From an uncultured Clostridia bacterium (lineage in GTDB: Bacteria; Bacillota; Clostridia; Oscillospirales; Acutalibacteraceae), in the NCBI GenBank assembly GCA_947168445.1, contig CAMVLW010000007.1, positions 1 through 63,229 of the forward strand: 63,229 bases of DNA. The letters run 5' to 3'. The notes beneath the pieces are model-generated. The model was not told the DNA's origin, searched no databases, and was given only the letters and a program-made list of their open reading frames with translations. This document shows positions 1-8,645 of this stretch, piece after piece; the first letter of the stretch is position 1, and every line of letters starts with the position of its first letter. The translations under genes and the position numbers were made by a program.

Positions 1-12
1 GAATATCTTAAC

Positions 13-65
13 GGGGGCTGGCTAAAAACTCAGTTTAATGAGTAAGCCAAGCCCCCTGTTTTTTT
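13..65 (+). terminator. Rho-independent terminator
   Basis: A stem of GGGGGCTGGCT pairs with AGCCaAGCCCCC (one bulged A), with a nested ACTCA/TGAGT hairpin in the loop and seven T after it. It would end transcription entering from the left edge; the gene it serves lies outside the window. Confidence 0.7.
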
Positions 66-189
66 CATCGTACTCAATCTTGACTTAAATCCGATGATTA
101 CCGGCTGCATGAGCAAGATTTTCAGCGACTTTGACGGCGACAAGCTGATTGAATCAATCAAAGCGTATTTGGCAAACAATGCACTGTAA
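46..189 (+). pseudogene. 3' remnant of an unidentified gene
   Basis: The frame that ends in TAA at 187-189 reads like real protein (ends SDFDGDKLIESIKAYL then ANNAL), with normal local codon use, and is followed at once by a good terminator. Going upstream the frame runs into the terminator hairpin at 13-65 and a stop at 43-45. The only ATG (position 94) has no ribosome site. This fits the tail of a gene whose 5' part was lost. I do not recognise the family. A 31-residue small protein from ATG 94 is possible but less likely. Confidence 0.3.
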
Positions 190-190
190 G

Positions 191-226
191 AAAAAGCTGC
201 GGACAACTGTCTGCGGCTTTTTTCAA
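191..226 (+). terminator. Rho-independent terminator
   Basis: AAAAAGCTGCGGAC and GTCTGCGGCTTTTTT form a stem (with G-U pairs) around a short loop, followed by T's. It sits directly after the gene remnant that ends at 189. Confidence 0.75.
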
Positions 227-298
227 TGGAAGTCATTCTGTTTATGGACATTTTTCTTTATTTTTACAGCACGGGTCAAAACGGATAAAGAATAAAAT

Positions 299-325
299 AA
301 TCCACCGGACGCCCGGTGGATTTTT
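299..325 (-). terminator. Terminator after the small membrane protein gene, probably bidirectional
   Basis: AATCCACCGG and CCGGTGGATT form a perfect 10-bp stem with a four-base loop. T-rich DNA flanks it on both sides. It lies 24 bp past the stop of the minus-strand gene at 349-576. Confidence 0.75.
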
Positions 326-348
326 ACGTTTTTATCTTTTTATCTTTT

Positions 349-576
349 TTATCTTTTCTTCAATTTTTTCAGCAGCACAATGATTTTTTCAATGTTGTTG
401 ATGGCCAGACAAATGCCTGTCACAACCACGCCGACAATAATAATCTTAACCGTGATTTTTCTGACAGCTTTTTTAAATTCCATCTTGATTTTATGTTCAA
501 CAGTAGTGGCAACAATTGTTTCCAGCTTGTCCTGAGCCGCCTCGCTCAGTTCGGCTTTGATATTTTCAGCAATCAT
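349..576 (-). CDS. Small single-span membrane protein, unknown function
   Basis: A 75-residue protein with a charged, probably helical N-terminal half (residues 1-42), one hydrophobic segment (about 43-62, VKIIIVGVVVTGICLAI) and a very basic C-terminus (VLLKKLKKR). The start is well supported: AGGAGG lies 8 nt upstream of the ATG. A promoter is at 718-746 and a terminator at 299-325, so it is probably a single-gene transcript. The size and layout recall small membrane anchors or holin-like proteins, but there is no diagnostic motif and I do not assign a function. Confidence 0.75.
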   Translation of the reverse strand: MIAENIKAELSEAAQDKLETIVATTVEHKIKMEFKKAVRKITVKIIIVGVVVTGICLAINNIEKIIVLLKKLKKR

Positions 577-717
577 TCAGCATCCTCCTTGGAAATTTCA
601 GTCTCTCCGTATTTTTACTCATTCAGCAGCGGCAAAGCTTTATTCGTAGGTCATCGGGGATTCCTCCTATATTTTTCTTGTGCGGAATTTATGACGATTT
701 CTGCACGAATCATCATC

Positions 718-746
718 ATTTTATCATATAAATCAAATTCCGTCAA
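718..746 (-). promoter_or_regulatory. Sigma-A-type promoter for the 349-576 gene
   Basis: On the minus strand TTGACG (741-746) and TAAAAT (718-723) are separated by 17 bp. The leader is about 130 nt and contains a spare AGGAGG followed by a four-codon frame (ATG ACC TAC GAA TAA), whose meaning is unclear. Confidence 0.6.
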
Positions 747-842
747 GAAATAACCAAAATTCGGTGACTTTTATTGAATTTTATGGTATAATCATTATAA
801 AACATAAAAACAAACACAGAAGAGCCAGCCCCTTTTATTTCG

Positions 843-2687
843 TTAAGTTTCGTACATGTAAGCCAGTATTTTTTGCAGCATGGTCACATCATTAATGTCA
901 AATTTGCCGTCTTGGTTAACGTCGGCAAGGCTTCTGTTGTAGCCGCTTTTTCCGTATGGGATTCCGGCAAGGATACGCTGCATCATGGTAATGTCGTTAA
1001 TACCGGCACGGTTGTCACCATTGACGTCGCCCATCAGCTGATACGGAAAATCAAACGCTCTTGCATAGTCTTTTCCAATGGTGTGTTCATAAACCGTCAT
1101 GGAAAAGTAGGGATAGGTTTCATAATTATCACCGTAGCATCCCATGGCATAATATCCAATATCCCGAACGCTGATTGGCAAAAGCAGGTTGTTGAGGGAC
1201 GGACAATCATAGAACGCAAAATTTCCGATAATCTTCAGCTGATTGCTCAGCGTTACCTCGGATAATGACGAGCAGCCGTAAAAAGCAAAATCGTTAATAG
1301 TATTAACATTAGGCAACGAGATTTCTTCAAGCGACTGACAATCAACGAATGCTTGGGATTCAATCAAAATAACGCCGTCCATTGTCAACGAGCGCAGATT
1401 GGTGCAGCCGCTGAACGCCTGCGACTCAATAATGACGACGCTTTTCGGCAGCCATACGGATTCAATCCATTCATTGCCTTGAAACGCGCCGTTTTCAATA
1501 ATTGAAACAGAAATCCCGTTAAGTGAGGAGGGAACATAAACTTCGTCGGATTTTCCGTTGTATTTTTCAATAATGATTGCGTCGCCGTAGTAATTGCTGT
1601 ACTGAAAATCACCGTAGGTATAAAACAGAGGAGAAAAACGGACGTCATTAAGAGTTGCGTATTCCTCGGCAAAAGTATATTTATAGCCTTTCAGCGAAAA
1701 GTCCGCAACATGGACATAATCCAGCTGATTTGTTTCCGTTACAACCGATTCAAACCCAAAGGCATTTTCTCCAATGGTGTTAACAGAGTTAGGAAGTTCG
1801 AGTTCTTTGACCTTTGGGCAGTTGATAAACGCGTAATCTCCGACAGCTTCGAGCTTTTCGGGCAACTCGACTTGTGACAAATTCGGGCAATTGGCAAAGC
1901 ACAGTGCGCCGATTGTGGTTACGTTATACGGAATACGGATATGTTCCAGCTGTTCATTTCCTAAAAAAGCGCCGGAGGAAATCGTTGTCAGCAAATTGTC
2001 ATTGTAATAATGGGAAATAAGGGGATCAGCGGACGTGCCGTAATATTTGATAAGCTCCGCTGTACCGTCCTCGTGCACGGTAATTGCCACGTCTATAAAA
2101 TCTTCTACATTATCATAGATGCGCATGCGGTGCTCTATGCCGTATTGCTCCGCCAAGCTTCCTTTCGGAGCAATGATAATGGTAGAAGTCTCATATATCG
2201 CGGTAAGTCCGCCGGTTTGAGGGTTTTCCGTTATCGTAACGCCAATGGCGTATGATCCGATAGAGGTCACATTTTCCGACAGCTTGTAATAGGATATTTT
2301 AGGGCAGTTGGCAAAGGCAAAATCTCCGATTGTTTCCAGCGTGTCCGAATAAATATTTAGTACTTTCAGATTTACGCAATACATAAACGCCTGAGCGCCG
2401 ATATGCTTGATGTTCATAGGCAATACAACGCGCTCCAAGTTGAAGTTATTTCTGAACGCCCCGTCTGCGATGGAGGTTACAGGTCTCCCGTCAACGGAAC
2501 TGTAAATGACAATCTTCTTGCTGTCGCCGTTGTAAGAAACCGCCTCCAGCGTGTTGTCATCAAGCACCCGGAAGGTGAAGTCCCCGGCAGTAACCGTTTC
2601 TCCGGTGGCTCCGGCTTTGATGGTGAACAGGGGAAGGGCAGCAAGGACAAGGGAAAGCGCCAGAATTGCAGACAGAAGTTTTTTCAT
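843..2687 (-). CDS. Secreted leucine-rich-repeat (BspA-like) protein with C-terminal dockerin
   Basis: 614 residues. A signal peptide covers about 1-27 (MKKLLSAILALSLVLAALPL, cut near IKAGA). Residues about 60-540 are BspA/LRR_5-type repeats with recurring units such as IGDFAFANCPKI, IGALCFANCPNL and IGNFAFYDCPSL. The C-terminus (about 553-614) is a type I dockerin with two calcium-loop helices starting DVNGDNRAGINDITMMQ and DVNQDGKFDINDVTMLQ. LRR_5 proteins are usually surface-exposed and bind proteins; a dockerin would dock it on a cohesin. AAAGGAG lies about 7 nt before the ATG. The gene begins 32 bp after the TIR gene stop with no terminator between, so the two are probably co-transcribed. 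Confidence 0.9.
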   Translation of the reverse strand: MKKLLSAILALSLVLAALPLFTIKAGATGETVTAGDFTFRVLDDNTLEAVSYNGDSKKIVIYSSVDGRPVTSIADGAFRNNFNLERVVLPMNIKHIGAQAFMYCVNLKVLNIYSDTLETIGDFAFANCPKISYYKLSENVTSIGSYAIGVTITENPQTGGLTAIYETSTIIIAPKGSLAEQYGIEHRMRIYDNVEDFIDVAITVHEDGTAELIKYYGTSADPLISHYYNDNLLTTISSGAFLGNEQLEHIRIPYNVTTIGALCFANCPNLSQVELPEKLEAVGDYAFINCPKVKELELPNSVNTIGENAFGFESVVTETNQLDYVHVADFSLKGYKYTFAEEYATLNDVRFSPLFYTYGDFQYSNYYGDAIIIEKYNGKSDEVYVPSSLNGISVSIIENGAFQGNEWIESVWLPKSVVIIESQAFSGCTNLRSLTMDGVILIESQAFVDCQSLEEISLPNVNTINDFAFYGCSSLSEVTLSNQLKIIGNFAFYDCPSLNNLLLPISVRDIGYYAMGCYGDNYETYPYFSMTVYEHTIGKDYARAFDFPYQLMGDVNGDNRAGINDITMMQRILAGIPYGKSGYNRSLADVNQDGKFDINDVTMLQKILAYMYET

Positions 2688-2719
2688 AAATACGCTCCTT
2701 TCATGATGGAGAAACCGGG

Positions 2720-5700
2720 TCAGCGCCCGGAAATCAGCGAAAGCGATTTGTCGGCGAGTTCTTCAACGGTATAGTGCGGATAGAATTTCAGTTCTAATTT
2801 GCGGAACTGCTTTTGCACCGCAAGCTCCTGCAGTTCGGTGGAGAAGCCCATAATCTGCAAGTGCGTGTCATTGGTGCGCGCCACAATTTCAAAGGTCTCC
2901 AAATCGACAAAGCAGGCAAAGCTATCGTTATAAATCACCGCTTCGCCGCGGGATTCATTGAACAGCAAAACCTTTGTCTCTGTATCATCACCGATAATTT
3001 CAGACGGCAGCCGCAGCGTTTGCATGGGTGCAAGATTGGTCAGACTGTAGGAAGAAAGCACATAGTCCTCGGTCATTGCCAGCAGTCTGTCGGGAGTAAA
3101 CAGCAGGGAATGAATCGCGCTTCCGGCATAGGCGGTTGCTGTCAGCGAGCCGCTCTCAACATCAAACAGCCAAATATTGCTGCCGTTTGCAACAGCGGCT
3201 TGCTTGGAATCTCCGCTGAATATCGTCCGGCTGCGGTTGATGTTGACGGTCAGCTCTTTTGTGGTTTGCAGCTTGACAATCCGCTTGGTGTCAAGCTGAA
3301 TCAACTCAAACACACAGTCCGCGTCTCCTTCGAATGACGCCGCCAAAAGCGTTTTTCCGTCGGGGCTGAGCGCGGTAATGCCGTAATACTGATTGGTGAG
3401 AATCGGCATTGGCAGACGGTAACTCTCATATTGATAACCGTCCAGAATCAGCAGCACGTCATTGTTTGCGACAACCATACGGCTTGCGCCGGCGTTTGTC
3501 AGAAGGTTCCAGTTTTGCTGCTTGGAGTATTTTCCGAGCGCAAGCGGAGCGTCGGTGCCGTCGGACAAATCCAAAATATGCAGCGTGTTTTGCTCTCTGT
3601 CCAAAACAGCCGCTTTGTCGCCGCCATACGGCTTAATTTGCGAAATCATATAGTCAGCCGGAATACTGCGCAGCAGGGCTTTGCTCTGCTTGTCATATAC
3701 AAACAGCGTTCCTTTGCTTTCGGCGAGGTAGCAGGCTTCGGTTTCCGCCAATTGAGTAAAGGGGTTGTTTTGATTGGAAATAACGGTGCTGCCGTCGTCG
3801 TAATCGCTCAGATACACCATAATGCGCGAGGAATTCTTTCCCAGCGCCGCCGCAATATGCTCGCTTGCATAAACGAGCTTTTGCGAACCGTCCGCGTGCT
3901 TGTCCTCGCTGTCGCTGAGAACATTGACCAGAAGACAAAAGCCGTCGCTCAATCGGTAGCTGTATGCCGCTCCCTGCACGGTGACTACCGAAAGATACCC
4001 TGTGTCGTCAAAGCCCGCCTGACTGACGAGCGCGGGCGTGGTGTACCTTGTGATTTCTCCGCTTGACAGATTGACAAGATATAGCGCCGGCTGTTCGTCA
4101 TAGCTTTGTATGCCCGAAATCACCGCGAAAGCGTCGCCTTCCCCGGTGGTGAATACGGTTTTGACATCCGCGTCACGCAGCAGCCCACCGTAAAGCGGAA
4201 CTGTTTTATTCAAATTGCCGTTTGGCTTGTTAATATCGAGAACGGTTTGAGAAAAATAGCGGTTGGCAGGCTTTTTAACATATTTTACCACCACGCTGCC
4301 GGTATCGCCGGCATGATGAACCGCCAGAATTTCGTCAACCCCTTCGCGGCGGCTTTTGAAGGTGTTCGCGTTGGAATCAATTGCGACAAACCACTCCGTG
4401 TCGCCTTCATACGCGGCGGCATACAGGTGAACGCCATCGGAGAAGTCATTGGTATTGCCGCCGATATAGCCTCTCATAGAATCGGTATTCTTCACCGTAT
4501 GATAAACCGTGCCGTTTTCAGTGTTGAGAAACGCGAAATAGCCGTCGTTGTCCCACACGGCAAGGCGCTTTCCGTCAGCCGAAAACGCCGCGTTTTGAAG
4601 GGTGGAGCAAGCGCCGCTGCCGATTTCATCTATTGCCTTTGACCAAAGAACCGTGCCCTTGGGGACACTGAGCACATATACGCCGGAGGAATCCGCAACG
4701 CAAAGCTGATTGCTCCCTGTAAATCCGATTTTGCAAACGTAATTGTAGTCCCGCTGAAAAACAACGTCGCCGGTTGCCGCATCAAAGACATACACCCTGT
4801 TCAGAGCGTCAAATGCCGCGATATACTGCAAGCCGGGGCTAAAGCAGAAGTCGGAGATATAGCTTTGCGCGTCAAATGTATATTGCAGACGCGGCGTTTC
4901 CTCTGAGGAATAGGAATACAGCGCGTCGTTTAAGAACAAGCGGGCAGAGGGCTTGAGGGAATAAGGATTCTCCTGATAAAGCGGGGTAGAGAACAGCGTA
5001 TCAATCGCGCCGATACGGTCATAGCTGTCAGAGAACATCGCGTCCGCGTTGGCTGCGGTCAATTCTGCGTTCGACTCCATCAATTCCGCGTTTTTCTGCT
5101 GGTATAATCTGAGGTTTGTTTCCGCCAGGTCGCGCTGCTCCTCTGCGTATTTTAAATTCTGTTCCGCCAAATCGCGCTGTTCCTCGGCATATTTCAGGTT
5201 TTGCTCCGCAATGCTGCGCTGGCGTTCTGCTTCTGCAAGATTTTCCTCGGCAAGCGCACGCTGACGGTCTGCTTCGTCGCGGTTATCCTCCGCGATTTTC
5301 TTTTGGCGGTTTGCTTCGTCAAGATTATCGAGCGCTTCCTCGGTTTTGGCAGCCAAATCCTTGTTGCTTTGGTCAAGCTCCGCGTTGCTCTTGTCGAGTT
5401 CTGCGTTGCTCTTTGCCAAATCCGCGTTGCTCTTGTCGAGTTCTGCGTTGCTCTTTGCCAAATCCGCGTTGCTCTTGTCAAGCTCCGTGTTTGCGGTTAT
5501 CAGCCGCGTGTTTGTTTCGTCCAACTCGGTGTTGGCGGCTGTCAGCTTCGCGTTGGTATTATCCAGTTCGGTATTGGTTTTGCTCAGCTTCGAATTTGTA
5601 TTGTCAAGTTCCTCGTTCGCTGCCAGCAGCCGTGAATTTGCGTTGTCAAGGTCGCTGTTCGCGGTTTTCAGCTTTAGGTTGGAGTTGTCCAGTTCGGAGT

Positions 5701-6484
5701 TTGCCGAAACCAAATCGGCATTTGCGCGGTCAAGCTCCCGGTTGGCTCGGTTCAGACTGGTGTTGCTTTCGTTTAATTCATTGGTTTTTGCGGTTAAGGC
5801 GGAGTTCTTTTGCTCCAAATCCGTATTCTGCGAACTGATTTTCAACAACATTCCCGTACTGTAAATGCTGAACAGCAGAACAGCTGCGGCAACGCCTGCC
5901 GCAACAGCGCGTCTTTTGCGCCGTCTGCGCTTTCTTTCGCGGTGATACAGGCTGTCAAAGCCGGTGGCAAGCATGGGCGCCGCAACGCGGTAGAACTCCG
6001 TTTTAAAGCGCCTGTTGGCTTCGGCGGGCGAGTCTGCGGCAATGTTTGCCGCCAAGGGTTCAACAGCGCGCTGTTCCCATTCTCCTGTTTCGGTGTTGAA
6101 CACCGCTGTGGTCAGTATTTCAACGGGAAAAACCTCGTCGGGATTGCCGGAAATGATAAACGGGATAATCTTTTCCGTGGAGCCGTTGTGAAGCGCCTTA
6201 AAATGGCGGATTTCTTCTAAGCACCACCTTGATTCCTTCAAGGTTTCGGAGCAGATGACAATCAGGTATTCGGACGAATCCAGCGCTTCCTTGATTTTAT
6301 CGCTGAGGTTGGCATTGGAGGAAAGCTCGGTTTCGTCCCTGAAAATTTTCCATTTGCCCTGCTGCGCAACGTCCTTCGGCGGCTTGTAGTTTTCCAGCTT
6401 GCGCTGCAATTTTTCCGCTATTTTCTTGTCATAGGCTTGGTGGCGGTAGCTGATAAAGGCTTTATATTCATAAACTGTGCCCAT
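2720..6484 (-). CDS. TIR domain-transmembrane-coiled coil-beta-propeller receptor-like protein
   Basis: 1254 residues from the ATG at 6484; an in-frame TTG at 6496 lacks a ribosome site, while GGGTGA sits 4-5 nt before the ATG. Residues about 4-140 form a TIR-like domain: YKAFISYRHQ opens it, and ESRWCLEEI matches the SxWCLxE motif whose last Glu is the NADase catalytic residue in TIR enzymes. A basic stretch (RERKRRRRKRR, about 182-192) precedes one transmembrane helix (about 193-215), which puts the TIR inside and the rest outside by the positive-inside rule. Then follow a long coiled coil in strict seven-residue repeats (about 225-480) and a WD40/quinoprotein-like propeller (about 500-1230). 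NADase activity and ligand sensing are inferred. It has its own near-consensus promoter. Confidence 0.85.
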   Translation of the reverse strand: MGTVYEYKAFISYRHQAYDKKIAEKLQRKLENYKPPKDVAQQGKWKIFRDETELSSNANLSDKIKEALDSSEYLIVICSETLKESRWCLEEIRHFKALHNGSTEKIIPFIISGNPDEVFPVEILTTAVFNTETGEWEQRAVEPLAANIAADSPAEANRRFKTEFYRVAAPMLATGFDSLYHRERKRRRRKRRAVAAGVAAAVLLFSIYSTGMLLKISSQNTDLEQKNSALTAKTNELNESNTSLNRANRELDRANADLVSANSELDNSNLKLKTANSDLDNANSRLLAANEELDNTNSKLSKTNTELDNTNAKLTAANTELDETNTRLITANTELDKSNADLAKSNAELDKSNADLAKSNAELDKSNAELDQSNKDLAAKTEEALDNLDEANRQKKIAEDNRDEADRQRALAEENLAEAERQRSIAEQNLKYAEEQRDLAEQNLKYAEEQRDLAETNLRLYQQKNAELMESNAELTAANADAMFSDSYDRIGAIDTLFSTPLYQENPYSLKPSARLFLNDALYSYSSEETPRLQYTFDAQSYISDFCFSPGLQYIAAFDALNRVYVFDAATGDVVFQRDYNYVCKIGFTGSNQLCVADSSGVYVLSVPKGTVLWSKAIDEIGSGACSTLQNAAFSADGKRLAVWDNDGYFAFLNTENGTVYHTVKNTDSMRGYIGGNTNDFSDGVHLYAAAYEGDTEWFVAIDSNANTFKSRREGVDEILAVHHAGDTGSVVVKYVKKPANRYFSQTVLDINKPNGNLNKTVPLYGGLLRDADVKTVFTTGEGDAFAVISGIQSYDEQPALYLVNLSSGEITRYTTPALVSQAGFDDTGYLSVVTVQGAAYSYRLSDGFCLLVNVLSDSEDKHADGSQKLVYASEHIAAALGKNSSRIMVYLSDYDDGSTVISNQNNPFTQLAETEACYLAESKGTLFVYDKQSKALLRSIPADYMISQIKPYGGDKAAVLDREQNTLHILDLSDGTDAPLALGKYSKQQNWNLLTNAGASRMVVANNDVLLILDGYQYESYRLPMPILTNQYYGITALSPDGKTLLAASFEGDADCVFELIQLDTKRIVKLQTTKELTVNINRSRTIFSGDSKQAAVANGSNIWLFDVESGSLTATAYAGSAIHSLLFTPDRLLAMTEDYVLSSYSLTNLAPMQTLRLPSEIIGDDTETKVLLFNESRGEAVIYNDSFACFVDLETFEIVARTNDTHLQIMGFSTELQELAVQKQFRKLELKFYPHYTVEELADKSLSLISGR
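5380..5483 (-). repeat. 42-bp in-gene tandem repeat coding coiled-coil heptads
   Basis: A 42-bp unit is repeated almost exactly from 5380, 5422 and 5464 (third copy partial). Each unit codes two heptads of the form SNAELDK SNADLAK. Weaker copies of the 21-bp half unit extend over roughly 5080-5720. The near-identity at DNA level suggests recent expansion, and the locus should vary in length between strains. Confidence 0.85.
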
Positions 6485-6537
6485 AGTATCACCCAAACTG
6501 TATAAATAATAACAAAAATGTTGAAGAAATATAGTAT

Positions 6538-6566
6538 ATTATATCATAATTGACCGTTTCCGTCAA
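6538..6566 (-). promoter_or_regulatory. Promoter of the TIR-LRR operon
   Basis: On the minus strand TTGACG (6561-6566), 17-bp spacer, TATAAT (6538-6543). The transcript leader is about 47 nt. This is a near-consensus housekeeping promoter. Confidence 0.75.
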
Positions 6567-6586
6567 CAATAGACGATTTATTACAC

Positions 6587-6631
6587 AAAAAAGCACGGAC
6601 GGAAAGCGTTGCTCTCTGTCCGTGCTTTTTT
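6587..6631 (-). terminator. Terminator after the RyR-domain gene
   Basis: AAGCACGGAC pairs perfectly with GTCCGTGCTT, flanked by A and T runs on both sides, so it can work in both directions. It begins 5 bp past the stop of the minus-strand gene at 6636-8417 and separates it from the TIR operon. Confidence 0.85.
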
Positions 6632-6635
6632 GGTT

Positions 6636-8417
6636 TTACAGGCTGATGACATGGTCTTTGTTTTTTTCTTCCATATTGAGGGAGTAAAAATCGGTTAAAT
6701 CGTTATGCATTTTTCCGAGGTCGTTTTTCGTGGCTTTATCCGTTGAACCGCTGTAAATGTATCCTTCGGAACGGATATAAGCGTTCCAGCGCTTGTGCTC
6801 CAAAAGCGACAGCGCCTCAATTTCTTCCTCCGTGTCGGGCGGATTGTTGGGGTCAAGCAGCCCGCAGGCGATTTTGGCTTTTCGGTGAATGGCGGTAGAG
6901 AGCGAGGAGCGGTGGTTGTATTCATACTTCCAAAAGTCCTCCTCAACGCCCCATTTCAGGTGAATCCGCAGCGCTTCGGCTTCAATTTCCGAGTGAATGA
7001 TTTCTTTTTCGGAAAAGACGGAGGCTGTGTCTCCGATGGATTGGATATGATACTCCTGTCCTCTGAAATTGCGGATACCGTCAACGGTTTTCTTCTTTTC
7101 GTTGCTCAGCAGCACCGCGTAAATATCAGGCTGCATACCCATGCGCTCAAAATGCCGTCTGAGGGCGATGGAAGCGTCGATATTGGCGGCGTCGGAGCCG
7201 ATGGCGACAAACACAAAGGTGGGGTGGGGAAACAGGCTGATTGCGTCAAAAAAGCGCTTTGAATGGTAGTCAATGCCCGAATGAAAATTGATGGTGTATT
7301 CGGCTTCACCCTTGATTCGGGCTCCGTTAAAGCGGTCGCTGAGCAGCTCCGGGCAATCGGATTTGAGTCTGTCCTCGGCGTCATGGCTTTTTTCAAACAC
7401 ATCAATGTGAATATGGTAGCCGTCCATCTGGCAATACCAGGTCAGCGCCTTGAGCATTTCGGAGCCGCATTTGCCGAGACCGACAATCACGGCGAAAATC
7501 TCCTTTGAACCGTCAGCAAGCGGTGCGGCGTTATGGAACAGCTCCTCGCCCCTGTCATAAAGAAAGCGGTTGATAAAGGTCTGCACCTTGTCAACACGGC
7601 GCATTTTGATTTTTCCGCTGTCGGCGTTTGCAAGCACCAGCCGGCTCTCGGTCAGCGTGGAGAAAATATACAGTTCGGTGTTTTCCCTGTTTTTGTAGCG
7701 CGAGAGCATCAGCAGGGCGTCGGCGGTGTTGCTCTGTTCATTCGGTTTAATATTGAAAAAGCAAAGCAGCCTGCCTTTTCCGTGGCGGTTGAAGTTAACG
7801 GACTTGACGTCGCGGTGAAAGCAAATGGCGCTGATTTGCTCGGCACCCTGAATCAGCGCGCTGTTTTCGTCGCGCAGAGCGGCTGTTACCTCACAAAAGA
7901 CGATTTTGACATGTGGGTGATTGGAGGCAATATCCGTTGCCAGCGCCAGCGAATCCTTCGTGAGCGCGGAAAAAATATACAAATCCTTGTTATAGTTCAG
8001 CAAAAATTCCACATTGGAACGCAGCTTTGTAAAGAACGCGAGAATATAACTCAGACTCAGCAGCGGACAGGTGAAAAACAATACCGCAAGATACCCCGAA
8101 TAAAGCGAATACAAGCCTTCGTCGAGTCCGGGGTTCTTCGTGATAAAACCGACGTCGGCAATCGCAAACGACTTGACGCTTTTTTGAATGTCCAGAATCA
8201 GCGTTTTCAGCACATGCCAAAATTGGTTGTCCGTTGCGGCGGTTTCACGGTAATAGATAGGCAGCAGTGCCGTAAACACCGTGATAAACATGCCGCAGAA
8301 CATGATTTGCAGTGCGCTTTTCAGCTTTTTCCGCTGCACGAAACGCGCGATAAAAAACAGCGTCAGTGTTGTCAAAAAAGCCGTCAGGGATATAAAGAAA
8401 AAGATGTACCAAGCCAT
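6636..8417 (-). CDS. Membrane protein with Rossmann/TrkA-like domains and C-terminal RyR domain
   Basis: 593 residues from the ATG at 8417, chosen because AAAGGGGG lies about 7 nt upstream; an in-frame start 14 codons earlier lacks this. The N-terminus has three likely membrane helices (about 2-26, 35-57, 103-128). Two Rossmann-like segments follow: LYIFSALTKDSLALATDIA (about 145-163) and FAVIVGLGKCGSEMLKAL (about 305-322), the latter with the GxGxxG nucleotide-binding loop of TrkA-N/RCK proteins. The C-terminal ~60 residues fit the RyR domain pattern: LEHKRWNAYIRSEGYIY, then a conserved K, H, L and an EKNKD end. Bacterial RyR domains occur with TIR and other nucleotide-signalling modules, and its neighbour here is a TIR protein. 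A ligand-gated membrane effector or sensor is inference. Confidence 0.8.
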   Translation of the reverse strand: MAWYIFFFISLTAFLTTLTLFFIARFVQRKKLKSALQIMFCGMFITVFTALLPIYYRETAATDNQFWHVLKTLILDIQKSVKSFAIADVGFITKNPGLDEGLYSLYSGYLAVLFFTCPLLSLSYILAFFTKLRSNVEFLLNYNKDLYIFSALTKDSLALATDIASNHPHVKIVFCEVTAALRDENSALIQGAEQISAICFHRDVKSVNFNRHGKGRLLCFFNIKPNEQSNTADALLMLSRYKNRENTELYIFSTLTESRLVLANADSGKIKMRRVDKVQTFINRFLYDRGEELFHNAAPLADGSKEIFAVIVGLGKCGSEMLKALTWYCQMDGYHIHIDVFEKSHDAEDRLKSDCPELLSDRFNGARIKGEAEYTINFHSGIDYHSKRFFDAISLFPHPTFVFVAIGSDAANIDASIALRRHFERMGMQPDIYAVLLSNEKKKTVDGIRNFRGQEYHIQSIGDTASVFSEKEIIHSEIEAEALRIHLKWGVEEDFWKYEYNHRSSLSTAIHRKAKIACGLLDPNNPPDTEEEIEALSLLEHKRWNAYIRSEGYIYSGSTDKATKNDLGKMHNDLTDFYSLNMEEKNKDHVISL

Positions 8418-8445
8418 AATGCCGCCCCCTTTGTTCATTATTTTC

Positions 8446-8475
8446 ATTATAGCAATCAAATTGTTTGACTGTCAA
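8446..8475 (-). promoter_or_regulatory. Promoter of the RyR-domain gene
   Basis: On the minus strand TTGACA (8470-8475) and TATAAT (8446-8451), both hexamers fully consensus, 18-bp spacer, about 22 nt before the start codon. It is divergent from the STAS/NRPS promoter at 8554. Confidence 0.75.
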
Positions 8476-8553
8476 TAGCGAATAACGGTTTTTCATTTTT
8501 GTTGGCGAAATCAAAAAATTTTGATTATTTTGAAAAGTTTTAAAAATATTTTC

Positions 8554-8582
8554 TTGACTTTTCTTTGCATAAAGTACATAAT
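8554..8582 (+). promoter_or_regulatory. Promoter of the STAS/A-PCP-C pair
   Basis: TTGACT (8554-8559), 17-bp spacer, CATAAT (8577-8582). The leader is about 57 nt, with AAGGAG at 8631-8636 as the ribosome site of the STAS gene. Confidence 0.65.
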
Positions 8583-8645
8583 AGAATAGTATTATTGTGA
8601 TTTTATATTCAATTTGCAACTATTTTCAAAAAGGAGTTTTTAATT

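Noticed and set aside
5380..5483. Possible CRISPR array
   Set aside because: The regular units are contiguous, with no spacers, keep the reading frame and code coiled-coil heptads in the TIR gene.
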